Below, in pieces: positions 4,748-10,595 of a stretch of DNA of 10,595 nt. Numbering within the stretch: the stretch's first letter is position 1; each line of letters starts with the position of its first letter. The position numbers and the translations under genes are program-made. Below the pieces are notes generated by a model, which saw only the letters and a program-made list of their open reading frames with translations, was not told where the DNA came from and did no database searches. The DNA comes from SIG587 sp045649505 (GTDB lineage Bacteria; Bacillota; Clostridia; Oscillospirales; Acutalibacteraceae). The stretch lies in NCBI GenBank assembly GCA_045649505.1, contig JAZRQA010000037.1, positions 1-10,595 on the forward strand. Direction: 5' to 3'.

Positions 4748-5890
4748 TTGGAACCCATAATTTATCTTGATAACAGTGCGACTACAAAGCCCTGTAAACA
4801 GGCGGTAGAAAATATGAATATTTGCCTTATTGAGAATTGGGGAAATCCGTCTTCGCTTCATACTATTGGTATTGATGCTGAGCTTGAGTTATCAAACGCA
4901 AGAGCATCCGTTGCAAAAAAACTTTGCTGTCGTGAGGATGAAATTTTCTTCACCTCGGGTGGAACCGAAGCAAATAACATTGCCATTTTCTCCGGCGTTG
5001 CAGCCAGAGCAAAACGCGCTCATCGTATAGTGACAACAGCAATTGAACATCCGTCGGTGCTTAACTGCTTTAAAGAACTTGAAAGCAGAGGCTTTGAGGT
5101 AATATATCTCCATCCGCAATCTAACGGCGTAATATCTGAAAGTGATATAATAAACGCAATCACCAAAGAAACGATACTTGTAAGCATTATGCTTGTAAAT
5201 AATGAAATAGGCTCCATTCAGCCTGTCCAAGCGGCGGCAAAAGCAATAAAGGACAAGGGTGCTCCTGCCCTGCTGCACTGCGATGCGGTACAGGCGTTCG
5301 GTAAACTGCCCATAGATGTACGTCGTCTTGGCGTTGATATGCTAAGTATCAGCGCTCATAAAATTCACGGTCCAAAAGGTATTGGTGCTTTATATAAAGC
5401 AAAAAATGTTACCCTTCGTCAAACGGTATTCGGTGGCGGTCAGGAGGGCGGGCTTCGCTCGGGAACACAAGCAATGCCCTGCATTGCGGGACTACACGGT
5501 GCAATAGAAGCGCTACCCGAGCTCACAAGCCAATTAAAAAAACAGTCCCAGCTTTTAAACTATGCAAAAGAAAAACTGCTTGAAACCGGAATAGTTAAAA
5601 TAAATTCCACCGATGAAGCATTGCCTTATATACTTAACATATGCGTACCCGGTTATCGTTCCGAGACGCTGCTGCATTTTCTTGAAGCCAAGAACATATT
5701 TGTTTCAAGTGGAAGCGCCTGCGCAAAGGGCAAAATAAGCTATGTACTCAGCGAAATAGGCTTAAGTCCTGCAGATATTGATTCTTCCCTCAGGATAAGC
5801 TTTAGCAGATATAACACAACAGATGATATTGATGTTTTGGCTGAGGAGTTAATAAATGCAAGCAAAATACTCAAGAGGTCATTAAAATGA
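4748..5890 (+). CDS. Cysteine desulfurase (NifS/IscS class), ThiI partner
   Basis: 380 residues, a PLP enzyme turning cysteine into alanine and handing the sulfur on as a persulfide. The start is a TTG at 4748, with GGAG 8 nt upstream and the family N-terminus YLDNSATT directly after. Visible signatures are SGGTEANN (70-77), His101 in AIEHPSV, VNNEIG (150-155), HCDAVQAFGK (177-186), the PLP lysine Lys205 in SAHKIHGPKG, and the sulfur-carrying Cys325 in SSGSACAKG. The short segment after the cysteine fits group I enzymes. It overlaps thiI by 4 bp, as nifZ does with thiI in some Firmicutes, so it most likely feeds tRNA 4-thiouridine synthesis rather than nitrogenase or general Fe-S assembly. 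No scaffold protein gene is nearby. Confidence 0.95.
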   Translation: MEPIIYLDNSATTKPCKQAVENMNICLIENWGNPSSLHTIGIDAELELSNARASVAKKLCCREDEIFFTSGGTEANNIAIFSGVAARAKRAHRIVTTAIEHPSVLNCFKELESRGFEVIYLHPQSNGVISESDIINAITKETILVSIMLVNNEIGSIQPVQAAAKAIKDKGAPALLHCDAVQAFGKLPIDVRRLGVDMLSISAHKIHGPKGIGALYKAKNVTLRQTVFGGGQEGGLRSGTQAMPCIAGLHGAIEALPELTSQLKKQSQLLNYAKEKLLETGIVKINSTDEALPYILNICVPGYRSETLLHFLEAKNIFVSSGSACAKGKISYVLSEIGLSPADIDSSLRISFSRYNTTDDIDVLAEELINASKILKRSLK

Positions 5891-7056
5891 AAGAAATTAT
5901 ACTTATTAAAAACGGAGAGCTTACCCTTAAGGGTCTTAACCGTTTCACCTTCGAGGATGCACTTATAACCAACATAAAACGCCATTTAAAAGACCTTGGC
6001 AAGGTCAATATTAAAAAGGCGCAATCAACTGTTTTTATCGAGCCTGTTGATGAGGATTTTCCCTTTGAGGAAGCACTTGAGCGAATAAGCCGAGTATTCG
6101 GCATCGCCGCCTTCAGCAGATGTTGTGTTGTTAAGAAGGACATTGATGAAATACTTAGCACCTGTGCTCCATATCTTGCCCCGATAATGGAGAATATTAA
6201 AACCTTTAAGGTTGAGGCAAAGCGCTCGGACAAGCAGTTTCCATTGAAATCACCCGAAATTTGCCGCGAGGTGGGTGGAAAACTGCTTGAAAGTTTTCCG
6301 CATTTAAGGGTTGATGTTCATAACCCAGACGAGGTAATTACGGTTGAAATCCGCGATTATGCGGCTTACATCCGTGCAGGACAGATACACGGTATTGGCG
6401 GTTTACCCGTTGGAACTGCAGGAAAAGCGGCAATACTTATTTCGGGCGGAATTGACAGTCCCGTTGCCGCTTGGACCATGGCTAAGCGAGGACTTGCCCT
6501 TGATGCAATTCATTTTGCAAGCCCGCCTTATACAAGCCCGCGAGCGGAACTGAAAGTCCGTACCCTACTTAGCAAGGTTGCTCGTTACTGCGGCACTATA
6601 AAGCTTGGCATTGTACCGTTTACTAAAATACAACAGGAAATCGGCGATAAGTGTCCCGAAGAATTTTTTACTTTAATAATGCGACGCATGATGATGCGCA
6701 TAGCACAGCGACTTGCCGAGCGTCAGAACTGCCCCGCGCTTATAACGGGTGAAAGCTTAGGTCAGGTGGCAAGTCAGACATTACCTGCAATAGCCGCAAC
6801 TGATGCGGTTGCAACAATGCCTGTGCTAAGACCCCTCATAGGTATGGATAAAGAGGAAATTATTGCTATTTCACGAAAGATTGATACCTTTGAAACCTCT
6901 ATTCTCCCCTACGAGGATTGTTGTACGGTATTTACCCCAAAGCATCCCAAGACCCGACCCACGGTGGAACAATGTGTTGATGCCGAAAGCGCACTTGATA
7001 TTGAGGCGCTTGTAGAGGAAGCTGTAAACAGCACAGAATATTCTTTTATAAATTAG
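5887..7056 (+). CDS. thiI: tRNA 4-thiouridine synthase ThiI (without rhodanese domain)
   Basis: 389 residues, cytoplasmic. ThiI adenylates U8 of tRNA and replaces the oxygen with sulfur; in some bacteria it also takes part in making the thiazole of thiamine. An N-terminal ferredoxin-like part and THUMP domain (~1-165, ending IRDYAAYIRAGQIHGIGGLP) precede the PP-loop ATPase domain with ISGGIDSPVAAW (185-196), ITGESLGQVASQTL (286-299), LRPLIG and PYEDCCTVFTPKHPKTRP, where Cys345 or Cys346 should be the conserved disulfide-forming cysteine. It ends at 389 residues, so the C-terminal rhodanese domain of the enterobacterial form is missing. That is usual in Firmicutes, where the partner desulfurase supplies sulfur directly. 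The ATG overlaps the upstream stop (ATGA). Confidence 0.96.
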   Translation: MKEIILIKNGELTLKGLNRFTFEDALITNIKRHLKDLGKVNIKKAQSTVFIEPVDEDFPFEEALERISRVFGIAAFSRCCVVKKDIDEILSTCAPYLAPIMENIKTFKVEAKRSDKQFPLKSPEICREVGGKLLESFPHLRVDVHNPDEVITVEIRDYAAYIRAGQIHGIGGLPVGTAGKAAILISGGIDSPVAAWTMAKRGLALDAIHFASPPYTSPRAELKVRTLLSKVARYCGTIKLGIVPFTKIQQEIGDKCPEEFFTLIMRRMMMRIAQRLAERQNCPALITGESLGQVASQTLPAIAATDAVATMPVLRPLIGMDKEEIIAISRKIDTFETSILPYEDCCTVFTPKHPKTRPTVEQCVDAESALDIEALVEEAVNSTEYSFIN

Positions 7057-7068
7057 GAGTAAATTTAA

Positions 7069-9714
7069 GTGAACGCAGAAATTATTTGTGTAGGAACCGA
7101 GTTGTTGCTTGGCAACATTGTTAATACCAATGCGACATATCTTTCTCAAAAGCTTTCGCAGCTTGGAATAAATGTCTTTTATCAGAGCGTTGTGGGTGAT
7201 AATGCCGACAGGCTGCGTGCCAGTTTGCAAACCGCACTTAATCGCAGTGATATTATTTTACTTACAGGCGGTCTTGGACCCACAGCAGACGATATCACAA
7301 AGGAAATTGTTTCTGAAAGCCTTGGGATTGACCTTGTAGAGAACGAGGCTAGTCGCCGTAGCCTAGAAAGGTTTTTTTCTGCACAAAACGGTACACCCGT
7401 GCAGTCAAACTATAAGCAGTGTCTTGCCCCCCGCGGAGCTGTTGTTATGCCTAATACCGTTGGTACTGCACCCGGTTATTGCATAGAAAAGGACTCTAAA
7501 AGGATAATAATGCTGCCCGGACCGCCAAAAGAACTTAAGAATATGTTTGAAAACTCGGTATTTCCCTATTTAAGTTCACTATCGGATTCTCAGCTTGTAT
7601 CGCACTTTGTTAGGATTTTCGGTGTAGGCGAATCTAAAGCCGAGGAGCTTCTTGGTGACCTTGTAAAGAGTGAAAACCCCACCGTTGCAACCTATGCAGG
7701 TGACGGTGAGGTTATGATACGTATTACCGCAAAGGGAAGCGATTACCAAGTCTGCGAAGTGCTATGTAAAGGTATTATAGATAAAATAAAGGAAATATTT
7801 GGCGAGAATATATACGCAATTGACAGTGAAGGCCTTGAAAAAACTGTAGTTGACGTATTGAAATCAAAAGGGCTTTCGGTTGCCACCGCGGAGTCTTGCA
7901 CAGGCGGAATGTTAGCGCAACGAATTACCGCTGTTCCCGGCTCCTCATCAGTATTTAAATCCGGATTTATTACCTATACTAATGAAGTTAAACACAATGA
8001 GTTAGACGTGCCCAGAGAGATTCTTGACGAGTTCGGTGCAATAAGCGAACAAACTGCTGCACATATGGCAATAAATGTTTCTAAAAAGGAAGGCGCAAAT
8101 TTAGGTATAGGTATTACAGGAGTTGCAGGTCCCGACAAATCTGAAGGCAAGGATGTTGGTCTTGTTTTTGTTGCCCTTGCAGATAAGAATAATGTTTGGG
8201 TAAGACGTCTTAATTTAACCGTTGGATACGACCGCGATAAAATAAGAAACTACGCAACACTCACCGCACTCGACCTTATAAGAAGGTATGTTTATTTTCT
8301 TCCCGATATTATGCCGGGAGCTAATATTCACGGTGAGGATATATCTGTTCTTGAGTCCCAGCCTACTAAAAATTCAAAACCCTCATTCATAAAGCGTAAA
8401 CCCGCTGTTTCACTCAAAGAACCCGTAATGTCCGATGAAATGTTGATTGATCTTATGACCAGTACATTTATTGAGGAAAAGCATGATAAAAAAACAAAAA
8501 TCATGTTCGATGATGTAGATTTGCTCGATCCTATCCAGTCTCTTTCTGACTACGACGAAATCACTCAGGAGGAAGAAAAAGTACCGTTTAGTTTTAAAGC
8601 AAAAATGAAGAGCTTTGGTGCATATATATTAAACGCACTGCCCAATAAAAAAAGCAGTATTAAGGATAATATATTAAAAAGCCTATTTATTATCTCCCTT
8701 GCCGGTCTTATAATTTCAGCAACATATCTGCTCAATTATTTTATAACCGGAAATCAGCAAAAGGCTCTGCTTGATGATACGCGTGAACTTTGGTATTCTA
8801 CACAAGAAACTGAAAACGATACCCCCTTCGGCTTTGACCCTCTGCTTAAGGTGAACAAGGACACCAAGGCGTGGATCAAAATAAACAATACAAGCATTGA
8901 TAATCCGGTTGTTCAGACAAGCGATAACGATTATTATTTGAACTATAATTTTAACTCAAGCCAAAGCCGATACGGTACGCTGTTCTTTGATTACCGTGAT
9001 GTTATTTCCGAAAGCGGGAATAGTAAAAACCTTGTTATTTACGGTCACAATATGAAGGACGGCAGTATGTTTGCGGGGTTGCTTAATTATAAAAATCTTA
9101 ACTTTTATAAACAAAACCCCACATTTGAGCTTACAACACTTTATGAAAAAAGTGAGTATCAGGTATTCTCCGTTTTTCTTATAAATTCAAAGGCACACCA
9201 CGATAACGGATATATCTATAATTTCCTGAGAAACAGCTTCACAAGCGATGATGAATTTATAAACTGGATAGATGAATCCAAAAAGCGAAGCCTTATAAAT
9301 ACTGCTATAGATATTTCTTCAGATGATGAGATACTTACCCTGGTTACCTGTGCATACGATTTTGACGATGCGCGACTTGTAGTTATGGCAAGAAAGACAA
9401 GGGATAATGAAACCGCAATGGTAAACACCGCTGCTGCAGCATATAATCCTTCACCTATGTATCCGCAAATATGGTATGATAACAAGGGGATTAAAAACCC
9501 TTATGCTGAAGACTCGCAGACCTCTGCTTCATCCGATAATGCGACTGATGCGATGCAGTCTGAGATTTCTTCTGCATCCGACACATCTGAGGACACATCA
9601 GTTGTTTTACAAAGTTCGTCAATAGTGCAAAAAAGTTCAAGCAGTGATTCTCCCGCAAGCACCGATAGTGCTTCATCAGAAAATCAGGATAGTGCTTTAA
9701 CACAAACACAGTAA
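7069..9714 (+). CDS. cinA: CinA (NMN deamidase type) fused to a membrane-anchored class B sortase
   Basis: 881 residues in one unbroken frame. GTG start, with AGGAG overlapping the thiI stop. Residues 1-~170 are the MoCF-like CinA domain: GTELLLG (9-15), GGLGPTADD (67-75), LPGPPKE (149-155). Residues ~255-410 are the PncC-type amidohydrolase domain, AESCTGG (274-280), YTNEVK, GITGVAGP (348-355), which turns NMN into nicotinate mononucleotide. Residues ~412-535 are a charged linker, acidic then basic. Residues ~536-558 form one membrane helix. Residues ~590-776 are a class B sortase with DNPVVQ, YGHNM (His660), LVTCAYDFDDARLVV (Cys761, Arg769). A Ser/Thr/Asp-rich tail follows (~812-881). Usual CinA is ~410 residues and usual SrtB ~230, so both are complete. 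Topology places CinA inside and sortase outside. The symbol covers only the N-terminal half. The sortase substrate is unknown. Confidence 0.93.
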   Translation: MNAEIICVGTELLLGNIVNTNATYLSQKLSQLGINVFYQSVVGDNADRLRASLQTALNRSDIILLTGGLGPTADDITKEIVSESLGIDLVENEASRRSLERFFSAQNGTPVQSNYKQCLAPRGAVVMPNTVGTAPGYCIEKDSKRIIMLPGPPKELKNMFENSVFPYLSSLSDSQLVSHFVRIFGVGESKAEELLGDLVKSENPTVATYAGDGEVMIRITAKGSDYQVCEVLCKGIIDKIKEIFGENIYAIDSEGLEKTVVDVLKSKGLSVATAESCTGGMLAQRITAVPGSSSVFKSGFITYTNEVKHNELDVPREILDEFGAISEQTAAHMAINVSKKEGANLGIGITGVAGPDKSEGKDVGLVFVALADKNNVWVRRLNLTVGYDRDKIRNYATLTALDLIRRYVYFLPDIMPGANIHGEDISVLESQPTKNSKPSFIKRKPAVSLKEPVMSDEMLIDLMTSTFIEEKHDKKTKIMFDDVDLLDPIQSLSDYDEITQEEEKVPFSFKAKMKSFGAYILNALPNKKSSIKDNILKSLFIISLAGLIISATYLLNYFITGNQQKALLDDTRELWYSTQETENDTPFGFDPLLKVNKDTKAWIKINNTSIDNPVVQTSDNDYYLNYNFNSSQSRYGTLFFDYRDVISESGNSKNLVIYGHNMKDGSMFAGLLNYKNLNFYKQNPTFELTTLYEKSEYQVFSVFLINSKAHHDNGYIYNFLRNSFTSDDEFINWIDESKKRSLINTAIDISSDDEILTLVTCAYDFDDARLVVMARKTRDNETAMVNTAAAAYNPSPMYPQIWYDNKGIKNPYAEDSQTSASSDNATDAMQSEISSASDTSEDTSVVLQSSSIVQKSSSSDSPASTDSASSENQDSALTQTQ

Positions 9715-9734
9715 TATTAAGGGGGATGATATGA

Positions 9735-10595
9735 ATGCTTGAAAACATTAAACTTGATATTATTTATTACCGCACACCTAAGGATTTTGAAATGGAATTT
9801 AATCTTTGCGGGTGTTGCCGTATGAGGTTGTTAAATTCTATCGCCGATGATATTAAATCGCTTATAAACTGTATGAAATTAGCGGTTGCACGAAGCAAGG
9901 TCATCATTCTTTGCGGTGAAATAAACGGCGAAAATAATCTGTTTGAAATTGTATCAAAGGCAATAGGCAGAGAAAGTGAGGAAATTGAAAATTCCTTGTA
10001 CGGCATTTCAACGCCTGGAACAACGCGACTTATGAAGAATAGTATTCCGCTTATTACAAAGGCAGGAGTTCTTTTCGGATGTGTGGTTGAGCAGGGGCCG
10101 CAGTCTATTGTAATTGTTTCGACCCACAAACAACAGCGAAGGGAGATAATGCACGACCTTGTGCATCCGTACATAACTGAACTCAGCCGTGTTACCTGCG
10201 TTAAGGAAAACGTGGATGAAACAAATGAAAACATTTTCTATGAACCCGATGCACAAGAAACCGTAACCGAACAGGATGAGCCTGTTCTTGATTGTTCTTC
10301 ACCCGTAAATCCCGAAACGATGCCTGTATGTGAAGATATTACCACTGAGCAGGCACAGGAAGACACCGAAGGCGAAATTGAAGAGATAGCTCAAGAGCAA
10401 GCTCCAACCAGGACGGAAATATCCGAGGATGAATATACTGCCGAAATGCTTTTGGACACCGAAAAAGAGCAATATGATGTAGATAAAACCTTTGATTATG
10501 ATTCAAATCCTTTTCCTCTTATTCATACTGTTTCTAACGCCGATACGCGCGACAGAACACGGCACCGTTCAAAGCACAGTAAGAAACAGGATAAC
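9735..10595 (+). CDS. Degenerate MoCF-like domain protein with acidic linker, 3' partial
   Basis: Open from the ATG at 9735 to the window end, 287 codons without a stop; AAGGGGG stands 9 nt upstream and the previous stop is 20 bp away, so it belongs to the same operon. Residues ~36-150 resemble the MoCF domain of the preceding CinA: RSKVIILCGEI..EIVSKAIG against RSDIILLTGGL..EIVSESLG, and 111-150 against CinA 132-171 without a gap (8 of 40 identical, most others similar, both ending with V-x-PY-x3-L). The catalytic GGLGPTADD and LPGPP motifs are lost. The N-terminus has an unusual CGCC (25-28). Residues ~157-265 are acidic and low in complexity, and the last visible stretch is basic (RDRTRHRSKHSKK), as before a membrane helix. 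No family known to me; function unknown. Confidence 0.8.
   Translation, partial: MLENIKLDIIYYRTPKDFEMEFNLCGCCRMRLLNSIADDIKSLINCMKLAVARSKVIILCGEINGENNLFEIVSKAIGRESEEIENSLYGISTPGTTRLMKNSIPLITKAGVLFGCVVEQGPQSIVIVSTHKQQRREIMHDLVHPYITELSRVTCVKENVDETNENIFYEPDAQETVTEQDEPVLDCSSPVNPETMPVCEDITTEQAQEDTEGEIEEIAQEQAPTRTEISEDEYTAEMLLDTEKEQYDVDKTFDYDSNPFPLIHTVSNADTRDRTRHRSKHSKKQDN

Noticed and set aside
4892..5278. Minus-strand ORF opposite the cysteine desulfurase
   Set aside because: The plus-strand frame is an unambiguous PLP enzyme; the antisense frame has an odd composition rich in Tyr, Phe and Cys and no start signal.
8302..8673. CinA-sortase fusion as a product of a missed stop codon or sequencing slip
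   Set aside because: The frame is open throughout, codon use looks even, the linker has no homopolymer run long enough to be suspicious at the join, and I found no internal start with a well-placed ribosome site ahead of the sortase.
9216..10256. Minus-strand ORFs opposite the sortase end and the last gene
   Set aside because: They are antisense shadows of the plus-strand frames, with no ribosome sites and no family signatures.

Overview
The window looks like chromosomal DNA from a low-to-moderate GC, Gram-positive Firmicute, most likely a gut Clostridia member near the Ruminococcaceae/Oscillospiraceae. This is an inference from several things: strong AGGAGG-type ribosome sites, TTG and GTG starts, near-consensus sigma-A promoters, a tRNA gene that encodes its own CCA, a class B sortase, and the ThiI and CinA types present. 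No taxonomic search was possible.

Left part (1-2402), mainly minus strand. A secreted SH3b-domain cell-wall protein (147-977) has a perfect-consensus promoter but is cut off just before its expected catalytic domain. The break coincides with a 103-bp exact direct repeat (1-103 and 187-289) around an 83-bp segment with inverted ends. Next is a membrane-anchored XRE-type regulator with a zinc-ribbon tail (1249-1860), with its own promoter, a hairpin-rich leader and a terminator. The rest, 1983-2402, holds no protein gene. It contains a tRNA-Leu(CAA) gene, its terminator, and a second copy of the terminator plus the last 18 nt of the tRNA, so that two copies of a ~120-bp unit lie about 158 bp apart. 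A diverged third piece of the same unit lies beside the regulator's terminator.

Middle part (2403-4665), plus strand. A divergent promoter region separates the tRNA from pncB (nicotinate phosphoribosyltransferase). pncB is followed 12 bp later by a small His-rich lipoprotein of unknown function, then a clear terminator.

Right part (4688-10595), plus strand, a tight operon. It encodes a cysteine desulfurase, ThiI (4-bp overlap), an 881-residue protein joining a complete CinA (NMN deamidase-type) to a transmembrane class B sortase, and an ORF that runs off the window. The first two form the sulfur-relay pair for 4-thiouridine in tRNA, as in the NifZ-ThiI pair of Bacillus subtilis. The last ORF is not a known family to me, but its first ~150 residues align without large gaps to the MoCF domain of the CinA next to it, with the catalytic motifs lost.

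The most interesting item is the CinA-sortase B fusion together with the degenerate MoCF-like neighbour. A cytoplasmic nucleotide-salvage enzyme is tethered through one membrane segment to an extracellular transpeptidase, and the next gene seems to carry a related non-catalytic domain followed by an acidic linker and a basic stretch. PncB and CinA would both yield nicotinate mononucleotide, so pyridine-nucleotide salvage is a recurring theme here.
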